DNA of 64,000 nucleotides from Paracoccaceae bacterium (GCA_020446815.1 JAGRDY010000014.1:62001-126000), one strand, 5' to 3'. Counted from the stretch's first letter, positions 40,995 to 50,541 are shown. Notes: generated from the sequence alone by a model not told the origin. Program-made: numbers and translations.

Positions 40995-41038
40995 GGCCCG
41001 GATATGCGGCGCGCCTATCGGGTGCCGCGATCCGGGCC
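40995..41038 (-). terminator. Long hairpin downstream of recA
   Basis: GGCCCGGAT (40995-41003) pairs perfectly with ATCCGGGCC (41030-41038), and inside it GCGGC (41006-41010) pairs with GCCGC (41024-41028). The structure starts 20 bp after the recA stop. It has no U-tract, so it could be a factor-dependent terminator, a stabiliser of the recA 3' end, or an attenuator before alaS. Confidence 0.5.
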
Positions 41039-41058
41039 GCCCACATCATCAAGCCCGC

Positions 41059-42132
41059 TCAGGCCTCCATCACATCGTCGGTGTCCGCTGATGGCGATGC
41101 TCCGAAATCGAGCCCGTGCCCGGCGCGGATCTTGTCCTCGATCTGCAGCGCCACATCGGGGTTGTCGGCGAGGAACTGCTTGGCGTTTTCGCGCCCCTGC
41201 CCGATCCGTTCGTCACCATAGGAATACCAGGCACCCGACTTCTCGATCACACCGGCCTTGACGCCGAGATCCACCAATTCGCCAGTCTTGGAAATGCCCT
41301 TGCCATACATGATGTCGAATTCCACCTGCTTGAAGGGCGGCGCCACCTTGTTCTTGACCACCTTGACACGGGTGGTGTTGCCCACCACCTCGTCGCGGTC
41401 CTTGATCGCGCCGATGCGGCGGATATCGAGCCGCACGGAGGAATAGAACTTGAGCGCATTGCCCCCGGTCGTGGTTTCCGGGCTGCCGAACATCACGCCG
41501 ATCTTCATGCGGATCTGGTTGATGAAGATCACCATGCAGTTGGAACGGGCGATGGACCCGGTCAGCTTGCGCATGGCCTGGCTCATCAGGCGGGCATGCA
41601 CGCCAACGCTGGAATCTCCCATGTCGCCTTCGAGTTCCGACTTGGGGGTCAGCGCCGCGACGGAATCGACGACGACCACGTTGACGGCGCCGGAACGCAC
41701 CAGTGTATCGACGATTTCCAACCCCTGTTCGCCGGTATCGGGTTGCGAAATCAGCAATTCATCGAGGTTGACGCCGAGCTTCTTGGCATATTGCGGATCA
41801 AGCGCATGTTCGGCGTCGACAAAGGCGCAAACGCCACCCAGCTTCTGCGCCTCGGCCACCACATGCAGCGTCAGCGTCGTCTTGCCCGAGCTTTCAGGCC
41901 CGTAGATTTCGATGACCCGGCCGCGCGGCAACCCGCCGATACCCAGGGCGATGTCCAGCCCGAGCGAGCCGGTCGACACCGCCTCGATCTCGACTGCCGG
42001 ATTGTCGGCGCCGAGCTTCATGATGGAGCCCTTGCCGAATTGCCGCTCGATCTGTGCCAGCGCACTGTCGAGCGCCTTTTGCTTGTCCGCGCTGCGTTTG
42101 TCGTTCATGTCCAGAAGGTTCGCTATCGCCAT
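41059..42132 (-). CDS. recA: Recombinase RecA
   Basis: ATP-dependent DNA strand-exchange protein and co-protease for LexA, 357 residues. Walker A is '[10 protein letters not shown]', Walker B lies in '[12 protein letters not shown]'; '[21 protein letters not shown]' and '[21 protein letters not shown]' are standard, and the C-terminus ends in an acidic tail ([10 protein letters not shown]). The upstream region has a LexA-type site. It is followed by alaS. Confidence 0.98.
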   Translation of the reverse strand: MAIANLLDMNDKRSADKQKALDSALAQIERQFGKGSIMKLGADNPAVEIEAVSTGSLGLDIALGIGGLPRGRVIEIYGPESSGKTTLTLHVVAEAQKLGGVCAFVDAEHALDPQYAKKLGVNLDELLISQPDTGEQGLEIVDTLVRSGAVNVVVVDSVAALTPKSELEGDMGDSSVGVHARLMSQAMRKLTGSIARSNCMVIFINQIRMKIGVMFGSPETTTGGNALKFYSSVRLDIRRIGAIKDRDEVVGNTTRVKVVKNKVAPPFKQVEFDIMYGKGISKTGELVDLGVKAGVIEKSGAWYSYGDERIGQGRENAKQFLADNPDVALQIEDKIRAGHGLDFGASPSADTDDVMEA

Positions 42133-42182
42133 TGTTCACTTCCTTATTTCACACCCTACGGGGCGCGGCAATCATTGCTCGT

Positions 42183-42197
42183 GTTCGCCTCTTGTTC
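42183..42197 (-). promoter_or_regulatory. LexA (SOS) box of recA
   Basis: GTTC-gcctctt-GTTC on the plus strand (that is, the reverse complement faces recA) matches the alphaproteobacterial LexA consensus GTTC-N7-GTTC exactly. It lies 50 bp upstream of the recA ATG, a normal operator distance. Confidence 0.85.
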
Positions 42198-42209
42198 TCA
42201 TCCTTATGA

Positions 42210-42224
42210 GTTCAAAAGAAGAAC
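42210..42224. promoter_or_regulatory. Second GTTC-N7-GAAC palindrome upstream of recA
   Basis: gttcaaaagaagaac is a perfect inverted repeat (GTTC and GAAC) with 7 nt between. It starts 27 bp from the first base of the direct-repeat LexA box. LexA of alphaproteobacteria uses the direct repeat; whether this palindrome is also bound is unknown. It lies on the side of the divergent sulfotransferase gene. Confidence 0.35.
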
Positions 42225-42326
42225 ATTTCAACCGGATTTTCATAAAATCCACTTTTTCTTCTTTCGGTAAATGTCTAGTTAATGGCCGCGCAGAATTGCG
42301 CGAGCGACAGATGGCAAGGGTGCTGA

Positions 42327-42944
42327 ATGCTGGTTTTCTGGAAAGAAAGGCTTGTCTACCTTGCCACGCCCAAGACCGGCACGACCGCGATAGAGACGGC
42401 CCTCGAATCACTGGCCAGCTTGGCCATTCAGCGCCCGCCCGAGTTGAAACACACCTCGGCGCACCGCTACTGGAGATACATCGCCCCCTATCTCGCGGCA
42501 GCCGCGGATGAGGATTTCTTCGTTGTCGCGGTGATGCGCGAACCGATCGACTGGCTGGGAAGCTGGTATCGCTACAACCAGCGCGAAAAGATGTTCAGGC
42601 CGGAACGAAGCACCGCGGGCATCAGTTTCGACACCTTCATCGAAGGCTATCTGAGCGATCCGCAGCCCGATTATGCCAATGTCGGGCAGCAAAGCCGGTT
42701 TCTCATGCCGCAGAAGGGGCCGGGTGTCGACCGGATCTTCCGCTATGACGACATGGACAGCCTGGTCGGGTTTCTGGAGGATCGTCTGAATTGTGAGATC
42801 CTGCTGCCCCGTCTCAATGTATCGCCGGAAGGATCGCTCGATCTTGCGCCCGACATCGAGGCGCGCCTGCGCCGCGAACGCGCCCGTGAGTTCGCGCTTT
42901 TCGATTCGCTGAAAACCGGGTGCTACAACGATCCGTTGGCATAA
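42327..42944 (+). CDS. Sulfotransferase-like P-loop protein
   Basis: 205 residues with the PAPS-binding 5'-phosphosulfate loop 'RLVYLATPKTGTTAIETAL' near residue 8 and the 3'-phosphate segment 'VVAVMREPIDWLGSWYRYN' near residue 66, together typical of sulfotransferases. It would transfer sulfate from PAPS to an unknown acceptor. No signal or membrane segment is evident. It is divergent from recA and stands next to the LexA site, so it might be SOS-influenced, but nothing proves that. Confidence 0.87.
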   Translation: MLVFWKERLVYLATPKTGTTAIETALESLASLAIQRPPELKHTSAHRYWRYIAPYLAAAADEDFFVVAVMREPIDWLGSWYRYNQREKMFRPERSTAGISFDTFIEGYLSDPQPDYANVGQQSRFLMPQKGPGVDRIFRYDDMDSLVGFLEDRLNCEILLPRLNVSPEGSLDLAPDIEARLRRERAREFALFDSLKTGCYNDPLA

Positions 42945-43092
42945 GCCGGATCGCCGCATGAAGGCCGGGCCGCTGCCCCCCTGCAAGATCGGCCGGCGTG
43001 GGCGTGGCAGCAAATGCGCCCGCATTGACCGCGACGGGGGCAGCCGCGGTATTCGCACCGGATTGCCTGGATTTCCTCCCATTGGCAGGCGG

Positions 43093-45399
43093 TCAATGGA
43101 TCTGCCCCTGCACGGTCGCGGTGAGTTCGCTCAGGGAAAACGGTTTGGGCAGGAAAACCGAATTGGGGATCCGTTCGCGGGTTTCGGTAAGGCTTTCCTC
43201 GGAATAGCCCGAAACAAAGACGACCCGCGTGCCGGGGCGCTGCTTGAGCGCCTCGCACACCCAGGATGGGCCGTCCATGCCCGGCATGATCACATCGGTG
43301 ACAAAGATATCAACGGTCAATGACCGGTCTTCGAGTGTCTTGAGCGCCTCTTCGGCATTTTGCGCTTCGATAACGGTATAGCCGCGCATCCTGAGCGCGC
43401 GGCTGGCAAAGGTGCGCACCGGCGCTTCATCCTCGACGAGCAGGACAACCCCGTCTGCCGCTGGCGCCGCGCGTTTGGCTGGTGTCGTCCCGGCCGCCGC
43501 GTCATCCGTCGGGGCAGGATCATGGGCGGGAAAATAGAGCGAGAAGGTGGTGCCCGAGCCCGCCACACTGTCGCAAAAGATGAACCCGCCGGATTGCTTG
43601 ACAATGCCATAAGCGGTCGACAGCCCCAGCCCGGTGCCTTCGCCCTGGCATTTGGTGGTGAAAAACGGCTCGAATATCTTGGCAAGCTTGTCGGGCGCGA
43701 TGCCGACCCCTACATCCGTGACCCGCACCACCACATAATCTCCGGGTATCACGGTGGCGCGGTCGCGGATCAGCGGTTCGCGCAAGCTGACGGCCAGGGT
43801 TTCGATCTTGATGTCGCCGCCTTCTGGCATGGCATCGCGGGCATTGACCACCAGATTCATGATCACCTGTTCGAGTTGCCGCCGGTCGGCGCGCACATGG
43901 CGCAACGCCGGATCATGGGTAAAGGTAAGGCGGATCTTTTCGCCCACCAGGCGGTTGAGCAGATGGGTGATATCCGACAGGGTATCGCGCAGATCGATGA
44001 TTTTCGGTTTCAGCGTCTGTTTGCGTGAAAAGGCCAGCAGTTGCCCCACGAGACTGGCTGCACGATTGGCATTCTGGTTGATCTGCACCAGATCGGCATA
44101 GTCGAGGTCGTTCTTGCTGTGCCGTAGCAAAAGCAGATCGCAATACCCTGTTATTGCAGTCAAAAGGTTATTGAAGTCATGGGCCACACCGCCCGCGAGC
44201 TGGCCGATCGCCTGCATTTTCTGGCTTTGAACGAATTGTGCCTCGAGTGTCTTCAATTGGGTTGCGTCCGACAAGACGGCGACGAGCGCCGGCCGGCCCT
44301 GCGCGAGCGTTCGCGTCAGCGTCACCTGAAGATAGGTTTCCGTCCTGGCATGCGTGACGCGCAGCACTTCGGGCATCGATCCGGCTCGCCCCGCAAGGGC
44401 ATCGGCCAGCCAGTCATTGACCGATCGCCCCAACCCCTCGAATATTTGCGAAACCCGCGCCCCTTGCTCTATCCCGCCGAGCAGGTCGCGTGCCGCGCGG
44501 TTGGCCTCGCGCACATGGCCGTCGCCCGACAGGCGCAACAAGGCCACGGGAAGCGCATCAAAGGCGGTTGGATCACGGACGAATTCTTCTTTCCCGGTCC
44601 GGGTTGGCAGCAGGAAAACTTCCCGGCGGCCGGCGGGGTTTTCGCTTGATGCGACGAGAACCCGGACCGGGCCGTCAACGCCGGCGATCTCATGTTCATG
44701 GCCGGATCGCAACGGCAGATCGGCGAATATCCGGTCGAGCGATTTGACCCGCCGTCCGATCAGACGTTTCATCGCCTCGTTCATGAAAAGAATGGTGCCG
44801 GTATGTGACGCGGTGAGCATCGGCAAGCTGATGCTGTCGGCGCCGCGCCCGGCCGGAAACCGCTCGGCGATATCGTCGAAGCGCCAGAGAAACCCTTGTT
44901 CGCCAATGCGCTGCGCGGTCAGCCTGACGTGACCGCGCCGTGTGACGATGTCTTCCTGCGCCGCGCCCGTTGCCTGGGCCTTGATCTTCAGCCGGCTGGT
45001 CACAGCGGCAGGGCTGGCAAGAACGCCCGACAGGGTATGGGCAAGCGTTTGCCCGGTCGCGATCTGGAAACGGTCATGCGCGACGCGGTTCTGTGCGGTG
45101 ATCTGGCCTTCGGTATCGGTGATGAAACAGACCAGCGGCTCATGCCGGATGAATGCGGCAATCTGCGCTTGCAGTTTCATGTCGGCGCTGTCCTGCCTGA
45201 GCGAAAACCACAAGGCGAACGTGGCAATCATCGCCAGAGTGGCGGCCGTAAGGATCGCCGCCGTCGAGGCAATGCCTTCGGCCAGAAAAAAGACCGCGAC
45301 CGCCAGAAGCATCGCGACGACTGTCAGATATCCGATCCTTGGCGCGATGCGGGCGATGTTCTGCAACAGGGATTGCGATGTCATTGTCGGCTGCAACAC
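43093..45399 (-). CDS. cckA: Hybrid sensor kinase CckA
   Basis: The cell-cycle phosphorelay kinase that phosphorylates ChpT and through it CtrA. 768 residues: two membrane helices near the N-terminus ('[21 protein letters not shown]' and '[19 protein letters not shown]'), PAS domains, the CckA-type H-box '[20 protein letters not shown]', ATPase motifs ('[14 protein letters not shown]', '[20 protein letters not shown]', '[13 protein letters not shown]') and a C-terminal receiver with acceptor '[16 protein letters not shown]'. The GTG at 45399 follows AGGAG by 7 nt, so it is preferred to the ATG at 45384. A CtrA-type site lies upstream. Confidence 0.93.
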   Translation of the reverse strand: MLQPTMTSQSLLQNIARIAPRIGYLTVVAMLLAVAVFFLAEGIASTAAILTAATLAMIATFALWFSLRQDSADMKLQAQIAAFIRHEPLVCFITDTEGQITAQNRVAHDRFQIATGQTLAHTLSGVLASPAAVTSRLKIKAQATGAAQEDIVTRRGHVRLTAQRIGEQGFLWRFDDIAERFPAGRGADSISLPMLTASHTGTILFMNEAMKRLIGRRVKSLDRIFADLPLRSGHEHEIAGVDGPVRVLVASSENPAGRREVFLLPTRTGKEEFVRDPTAFDALPVALLRLSGDGHVREANRAARDLLGGIEQGARVSQIFEGLGRSVNDWLADALAGRAGSMPEVLRVTHARTETYLQVTLTRTLAQGRPALVAVLSDATQLKTLEAQFVQSQKMQAIGQLAGGVAHDFNNLLTAITGYCDLLLLRHSKNDLDYADLVQINQNANRAASLVGQLLAFSRKQTLKPKIIDLRDTLSDITHLLNRLVGEKIRLTFTHDPALRHVRADRRQLEQVIMNLVVNARDAMPEGGDIKIETLAVSLREPLIRDRATVIPGDYVVVRVTDVGVGIAPDKLAKIFEPFFTTKCQGEGTGLGLSTAYGIVKQSGGFIFCDSVAGSGTTFSLYFPAHDPAPTDDAAAGTTPAKRAAPAADGVVLLVEDEAPVRTFASRALRMRGYTVIEAQNAEEALKTLEDRSLTVDIFVTDVIMPGMDGPSWVCEALKQRPGTRVVFVSGYSEESLTETRERIPNSVFLPKPFSLSELTATVQGQIH

Positions 45400-45447
45400 C
45401 CACTGGCTCCTCTCAGATTCGACCCTCTACATTTCGGCGCGAAATGC

Positions 45448-45462
45448 TTAAGCGACGGTTAA
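45448..45462 (-). promoter_or_regulatory. CtrA-type binding site (TTAA-N7-TTAA) upstream of cckA
   Basis: TTAA-gcgacgg-TTAA fits the alphaproteobacterial CtrA consensus core (TTAA, 7 nt, TTAA) exactly. It lies 48 bp upstream of the cckA start, on the minus strand side, in an otherwise short 138-bp intergenic gap. It suggests feedback of CtrA on its own kinase; binding was not shown. Confidence 0.6.
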
Positions 45463-45537
45463 GCGGTTTCGCGGGCAAGCGGGGTCGGTTTGCGGGCAGG
45501 CCGGCAGCACCGGAAATTCATCACAACCTCAGATTGA

Positions 45538-46737
45538 TTAACGCCCCTCCTGGCGGCGCGTCAAGAGGGCGCTGAAAAACCCGTCGCCGCCGGTTGCGGG
45601 GCCGAAACGCGTTTCACGGACCAGCAGCCAGTGCGGATGGCGCCGCAGAAACGCCTGGATCTGATCTTCATTTTCGCATCGCAGCAGGGAACAGGTCATG
45701 TAGACAAGATCGCCGCCCATGCCGACATGGCCCGCCGCGGCATCGAGAATAGCTGCCTGCATGCGGCACAGTTCCGTCAGCTGTTCGGCTGTCAACGTCC
45801 ATTTGGCTTGCGGCTGTCGCCGCCATGTCCCCGAACCCGAACACGGCACATCCGCGAGCACCAGATCAAACGGCGCTTCGGCCTTCAGTGCCGGGGCCGC
45901 AACCTGCCTGATGGCGGCCCGCGCCCGGCGCGCGCGCACCGCAAGATCGCGCATTCTGGCCGGTGCGATGTCATGGGCGGCGTAATCCGCGTCGACACGC
46001 GCGGCCATGGCAAGCGATTTGCCGCCCCCGCCCGCGCAATAGTCGAGCACCCGCATCCCCGGACGCAGCGGCAGTTCCTCCACCGCTGTCTGCGGCGAGA
46101 TATCCTGCAATTCGATCAGGCCGGAACAGTAGGCCGCGGATCGAGAAATCTTTCGTTCATTTTCAACGACAACCAACGCATGGCGCGATGAATCGGCAGG
46201 AAGTGTCACGATCCCTTCGCGTGCCAGATCGGCACGGACGACGGCACGTTCGGCTCTTCTGGCGTGAACGCGCAGAAAGGTTGGCGCGCGGCACTGAAAT
46301 GCCTTCATCACGGCTTCAAGGTTCGGGCCGAGGCTGAGACGCAGGGGTGTCTCCAGCCAGTCGGGGAAATCCAGCGCGACCGGCGCGGCGAGGTCTTGCA
46401 GAGCGGGTGCCGCGCCCAGAGCCGCACATTCGGCGTCGCTCAGCGGCATCGGCCCATGGCCTGCCCCGGCAAACACCGATGCGGGGTCGGCCCCGGCGGT
46501 TTTCACAACCCCCAGCATGACGGCCCGGCCACTGGGGGCCGCACCGCCCCCCACCGCGGTCATCGAACGCAGGCGGCGCAGGGCATCGAATACATGGTCG
46601 CGCACGGCGGCGCGGTCTCCGGAACCGGCGAAACGGCTGGCTCGCGCCCATTGCGTCAATACCTGTTCCGCGGCTGCGCCGGCCAGGATGCGGTCGAGAA
46701 TTTCGATGGCGGTCTGGATCCGGGCGGCGGGGGTCAT
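45538..46737 (-). CDS. RsmB/NOP family RNA 5-methylcytosine methyltransferase
   Basis: A 399-residue SAM-dependent methyltransferase of the RsmB/Sun group that modifies a cytosine in 16S rRNA. The N-terminal RNA-binding region precedes motif I 'VLDYCAGGGGKSLAMAARVDA', 'LADVPCSGSGTWRRQP' (the first cysteine) and 'YMTCSLLRCENEDQIQAFL' (the catalytic cysteine), which are the family signature. It is convergent-free, downstream of cckA on the same strand, and divergent from phaC. Confidence 0.93.
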   Translation of the reverse strand: MTPAARIQTAIEILDRILAGAAAEQVLTQWARASRFAGSGDRAAVRDHVFDALRRLRSMTAVGGGAAPSGRAVMLGVVKTAGADPASVFAGAGHGPMPLSDAECAALGAAPALQDLAAPVALDFPDWLETPLRLSLGPNLEAVMKAFQCRAPTFLRVHARRAERAVVRADLAREGIVTLPADSSRHALVVVENERKISRSAAYCSGLIELQDISPQTAVEELPLRPGMRVLDYCAGGGGKSLAMAARVDADYAAHDIAPARMRDLAVRARRARAAIRQVAAPALKAEAPFDLVLADVPCSGSGTWRRQPQAKWTLTAEQLTELCRMQAAILDAAAGHVGMGGDLVYMTCSLLRCENEDQIQAFLRRHPHWLLVRETRFGPATGGDGFFSALLTRRQEGR

Positions 46738-47051
46738 CTCGGCTTCATCCGGGGGTTGCGGGCGGTTCGGGTTGGGTTTCCGGCCCGCCAGATGTCAAAG
46801 GTCATTCGTACCGGCCGATTGCGATCGGGCAACAGTTCCGGCCGGATCAATCTGGCAGTGAACGCCGGTTGCCGTCAATCTGGACCCGATTTGCGGCAAA
46901 CCTTGCCGCGATGCGTTGCCTGCCGCCAAAGATGTCCGGATTTCCAGACCCTTGAGCGAATTTCATGCCCTTGTCAGGCAAGAGGGTCTCAAAAAATCTT
47001 CATCGGTCACTATCTTGTGCACAGGCAGGCTTGCTGTTCTGACGCCGGGCC
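46738..47051. other. Divergent intergenic region between the RsmB-family gene and phaC
   Basis: The 314 bp hold no recognisable gene. A short palindrome TTTGCGGCAAA lies at 46890-46900 and TGCG/TTGC-rich sequence follows, which faintly resembles PhaR-type operator elements (TGC...GCA) but is too short to call. No clear promoter was assigned. Confidence 0.4.
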
Positions 47052-48926
47052 ATGCGCGGAGAAGATTTTCGGGGGTGCCTTGTGACCGTCAGTCGCGAAT
47101 TGAAAATGACGCCACAGCGCGCAGAACGCGCGGCCGCCACAACCACAACCCCGCCTGCGGAGTGCTCTGTCGCATGTACCAACGCAATTGGCGCGACCGA
47201 CATCAAGGATATCCATGAAACCCTCAATCACGCCGTGCAGGCATCGGTCGCACGGCTCACCCGGGGGCTGTCACCCGCGGCGCTGATGGGGGCGTGGTTC
47301 GATTGGGCGACGCATATCGCGGCGGCGCCGGGCAAGCAGCTGCAGCTTGCCGACAAGGCCACCGGCAAGCTGCGCCGCCATATCCGCCTTGCGATCGACA
47401 GCGCGCTGACAGGCGACAAGGCCAAGCCCTGCATCGCCCCCTTGCCGCAAGACACCCGATTCAAGGCCGATGCCTGGCAGACAAGGCCGTTCAACACGAT
47501 CTACCAGGGCTTTCTGCTGCAGCAGCAATGGTGGCACAATGCCTTCACCGGCGTTCCCGGTGTGACGGCGCAGCATGAACGCGCATTGCAGTTCCTGGCC
47601 CGCCAGATGCTCGATTCGGTCTCGCCTTCCAACTTCCTCTGGACCAACCCCGAAGTGCTGGAAAAGACGCGCGAAACGAACGGTCTGAACCTGATCCGGG
47701 GAATGCAGAACCAATTGCAGGACATGCGCGGCGCCATGACCGGAAGCGCGCCCGAGGGGGCCGACTCATTCCAGCCGGGCCGCGACGTGGCGGTAACGAA
47801 AGGCCGTGTCGTTTACCGCAACCGGCTGATCGAGCTTATCCAGTACGCGCCCTTGACCGAAACAGTCCGCGCCGAACCGATCCTGATCGTTCCGGCCTGG
47901 ATCATGAAATACTATATCCTCGATCTTTCGCCGCACAATTCGATGGTCCGCTACCTGGTCGGACAGGGCCACACCGTCTTCATCATCTCGTGGAAGAACC
48001 CCGACGCGGACGACCGCGACCTGACGATGGACGACTACCGCCGGCTGGGGGTGATGGAGGCGCTGGATGCCATAGGAGAGATCGTTCCCGAGCAGAAGGT
48101 TCAGGCGGTCGGTTATTGCCTCGGCGGCACGCTGCTGTCGATTGCCGCGGCGGCGATGGCGCGTGACGGTGACGACCGGCTGGCCTCGCTGTCGCTGCTG
48201 GCCAGCCAGGTCGATTTCACCGAACCGGGGGAACTGGCGCTTTTCATCAACGAAAGCCAACTGGCGTTCCTCGACAGCTTGATGTGGAAACAGGGCTATC
48301 TTGACACCACGCAGATGGCCGGTGCCTTCCAGATGCTGCACTCGAACGATCTGATCTGGTCGCGGGTGATCCGCGACTATCTGATGGGCGAGCGCAAGCC
48401 AATGAACGACCTGATGGCCTGGAATGCCGACGCCACGCGGATGCCCTTTGCCATGCATTCCGAATACCTGCGCAAGCTTTACCTCGACAACGACCTTGCC
48501 GAAGGGCGTTTCCATGTCGACGGGCGGCCCATTGCGATTTCCGATATCCGCACCCCGATCTTCGCGGTCGGAACCGAAAGCGATCATGTCGCGCCCTGGC
48601 CTTCGGTATTCAAGATTCAGGCGCTGGCCGATACCGACGTGACCTTCGTGCTGACCAGCGGCGGCCACAACGCGGGCATCGTCTCGGAGCCGGGTCACCC
48701 GCACCGCGCCTATCGCATCGGCACGCGGCACGCGATGGACCGCTACGTTGATCCGCAAACATGGCAGGCAGCCGCGGGTGTCCAGGAAGGTTCGTGGTGG
48801 ACGGCATGGGCAGAATGGCTCGGCTCGCACGCGGGCGCTCGGACGTGCCCGGCAAAGACGGGCGAGACGCCGCCGCGCCGCCCGGCGCTTGCCGATGCGC
48901 CCGGCACCTATGTGATGCAGAAATAG
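47052..48926 (+). CDS. phaC: Class I poly(3-hydroxyalkanoate) synthase
   Basis: Polymerises hydroxyacyl-CoA to storage polyester. About 624 residues with the Class I N-terminal domain and the alpha/beta hydrolase core: the lipase-like box 'GYCLGG' with nucleophile Cys (near residue 358), the general-base histidine in 'LTSGGHNAGIVSEPGHP' and the aspartate in 'GTESDHVAPWPSV'; 'IIVPAWIMKYYILDLSPHNS' is well conserved in part. The exact start is uncertain (an alternative ATG lies at 47106). No phaR, phaP or phaZ neighbour is present. Confidence 0.95.
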   Translation: MRGEDFRGCLVTVSRELKMTPQRAERAAATTTTPPAECSVACTNAIGATDIKDIHETLNHAVQASVARLTRGLSPAALMGAWFDWATHIAAAPGKQLQLADKATGKLRRHIRLAIDSALTGDKAKPCIAPLPQDTRFKADAWQTRPFNTIYQGFLLQQQWWHNAFTGVPGVTAQHERALQFLARQMLDSVSPSNFLWTNPEVLEKTRETNGLNLIRGMQNQLQDMRGAMTGSAPEGADSFQPGRDVAVTKGRVVYRNRLIELIQYAPLTETVRAEPILIVPAWIMKYYILDLSPHNSMVRYLVGQGHTVFIISWKNPDADDRDLTMDDYRRLGVMEALDAIGEIVPEQKVQAVGYCLGGTLLSIAAAAMARDGDDRLASLSLLASQVDFTEPGELALFINESQLAFLDSLMWKQGYLDTTQMAGAFQMLHSNDLIWSRVIRDYLMGERKPMNDLMAWNADATRMPFAMHSEYLRKLYLDNDLAEGRFHVDGRPIAISDIRTPIFAVGTESDHVAPWPSVFKIQALADTDVTFVLTSGGHNAGIVSEPGHPHRAYRIGTRHAMDRYVDPQTWQAAAGVQEGSWWTAWAEWLGSHAGARTCPAKTGETPPRRPALADAPGTYVMQK

Positions 48927-48960
48927 ACAAGCCGCGATGCGCGGCAAGGAGAACCGGATC

Positions 48961-49389
48961 ATGTCGCGAAACCGCAACCTCAGCCTGCCGATTGCCGCCA
49001 TCGTGGCGCTGCTTTTTGGCGTATTGACGGTGTTCGCGGGGGGGCGGGCTCTGTTCGGCGGCGCCGAGGCGCGGGCGGCGGTGGGCAATGCGGTGCCATT
49101 CGTGCTGTGGTTCAACTTTCTGGCCGGATTTGCCTATATCCTGGCTGGAATCGGGCTGTTCGCACAACGTCGCCCGGCGCTTTGGGTGTCGCTGGCCATT
49201 CTGGTCATGACGGGTTTGGTCTTCATGGCGTTTGGTGTTCATGTGTTCCTGGGCGGCGCCTACGAGATGCGCACCATCGGCGCCATGACCCTGCGCACGG
49301 GCGTGTGGGGTGTCATTTCCGCCGTGGCCTGGCGGCATTTCCGGCAAAGCGCCCCCGCCGGCGCGACAAAGGCCCGGCATTCCGGGTGA
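48961..49389 (+). CDS. Four-helix membrane protein of unknown function
   Basis: 142 residues, with four predicted membrane segments ('LPIAAIVALLFGVLTVFAGG', 'VPFVLWFNFLAGFAYILAGI', 'ALWVSLAILVMTGLVFMAF', and 'GVWGVISAVAW'). No known domain is apparent. The start was placed at the ATG at 48961 behind AAGGAG; the frame opens at 48937. It is 34 bp downstream of phaC and may share its transcript, but a link to PHA metabolism is not evident. Confidence 0.7.
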   Translation: MSRNRNLSLPIAAIVALLFGVLTVFAGGRALFGGAEARAAVGNAVPFVLWFNFLAGFAYILAGIGLFAQRRPALWVSLAILVMTGLVFMAFGVHVFLGGAYEMRTIGAMTLRTGVWGVISAVAWRHFRQSAPAGATKARHSG

Positions 49390-49787
49390 AATCCGCAATC
49401 GGCTCGCGGAATGAAAAACCCGGCGCCTTGCCTCCTTAGGGGGCGTTTCGGGCCAACCGGTGCGTTACGGATATCGCGTTTCGTCATGGCGTTGATGCGC
49501 GACAACACGCTGCGCCGCATGCCGCCTGTCCGACGCTGCGCGCGTGGCGGCGCGAGAGCGTTTTCTGTCCCGACGACGGGCGGCGGACAGCGCACGGAAG
49601 CGGCCGAAAACGCGTTGGCCTGGCTGGGGCAAAGCTCTGTCGCGAAAAGCGGTTCCGCGAACGACCGCCGCCGCGAGATGGATCGAACCGGCTGGTTCCG
49701 CGGGCTGCGACAATGTCAGCAATTGTCCCGACTTTTGAGCGATCATAGAGTTCGCCGCGACTCGGTTAAGCACAAGAGGGCGGGCGT
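49390..49787. other. 398-bp intergenic region at the left edge of an accessory-looking segment
   Basis: Several overlapping open frames occur on both strands, but none resembles a known protein. A perfect inverted repeat GACAAT-N7-ATTGTC lies at 49709-49727, about 60 bp before the TTG of the cytochrome gene, and could be an operator. I saw no tRNA, integrase or IS end here. It may be the left junction of the segment that ends at the chrB remnant. Confidence 0.4.
49709..49727. promoter_or_regulatory. Inverted repeat upstream of the torC-like/torA pair
   Basis: GACAAT (49709-49714) and ATTGTC (49722-49727) are exact inverse repeats separated by 7 nt. The position 60 bp before the start codon fits an operator for the downstream pair. 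The binding protein is unknown. Confidence 0.4.
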
Positions 49788-50468
49788 TTGGCGCGCAGGG
49801 GCATCATCGGCGGGGTAACGCGTCTGTTGGGCGGACCGGGCGTCGCGGTGGCCATCGCAGCGGCGGCATCGGCCGCGCCGCTGGCGTCCGACGAATTCGT
49901 CGCGACCGCGACCACTCTTTCCGCCGACAGTGGCGGGACGGCCCTGGGCGAGGTGACCCCGGCAACGCCGGTCACCGTCGCCGCCACCCGCGCGGATGCC
50001 GCCCAAGTCGCGATCGAGGGCTGGTCGATGCACGACGCCCCGCAATATCTTTATCCTGCGATCGGCCAGCGCATCGTCCTTGTCACGCTCGATGCGGCCG
50101 GGCAAGCCGCCCGCACGATCGAACGCAGCCAGGACGACAAGTACGGCATTCACTGGGACGAGGTGAAGATCGTCGGCTGGGTTCCGGGCGCGAACCTCAC
50201 CGCCGATCTGTCCACGGTCTGGCAGGCGGCGCGGACGCTCTACCAGGACCGCTGCAGCGCCTGCCACGCGCTGCACCGGCCGACCGAGTTCACCGCCAAC
50301 CAGTGGCCAAGCATCCTGAAGATCATGACCATGCGTGCCGCGCTGGCGCCCAACGAGGCCGAACTGGTGACGAAATACCTGCAGATGCACGCCAAGGTGC
50401 CTGGTGCCGGTGGCGGCCCGGGGCCGAAGACGGGGGTGACGGCGGGCGGGCGCTCGCCGAAACGATAG
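49788..50468 (+). CDS. TorC-like monohaem cytochrome c (only the C-terminal domain of TorC)
   Basis: 226 residues with a signal-like N-terminus (VTRLLGGPGVAVAIAAAASAAP) and a single haem motif CSACH at residues 156-160, followed by 'RPTEFTANQWP'. The region from 'MHDAPQYLYPAIGQRIVLVT' through 'HWDEVKIVGWVPGANL' to 'ALAPNEAELVTKYLQMHAK' resembles the C-terminal domain of TorC, the pentahaem quinol oxidase for TMAO reductase. The N-terminal tetrahaem NapC/NirT-like domain is missing, so how electrons reach this protein is unclear. The start is a TTG behind AGAGGG. It precedes torA by 73 bp. Confidence 0.8.
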   Translation: MARRGIIGGVTRLLGGPGVAVAIAAAASAAPLASDEFVATATTLSADSGGTALGEVTPATPVTVAATRADAAQVAIEGWSMHDAPQYLYPAIGQRIVLVTLDAAGQAARTIERSQDDKYGIHWDEVKIVGWVPGANLTADLSTVWQAARTLYQDRCSACHALHRPTEFTANQWPSILKIMTMRAALAPNEAELVTKYLQMHAKVPGAGGGPGPKTGVTAGGRSPKR

Positions 50469-50541
50469 ACGCCACGACCATTCAGGGCCGGATCGCGGCG
50501 CCGGAGCACAATTCGAAGACGGCTCTCGGAAAGGATCGACG

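Noticed and set aside
49411-49818. Small gene in the 49.4-49.8 kb gap
   Set aside because: The open frames on both strands are arginine-rich with no known similarity, no good ribosome site, and overlap the promoter-like inverted repeat.
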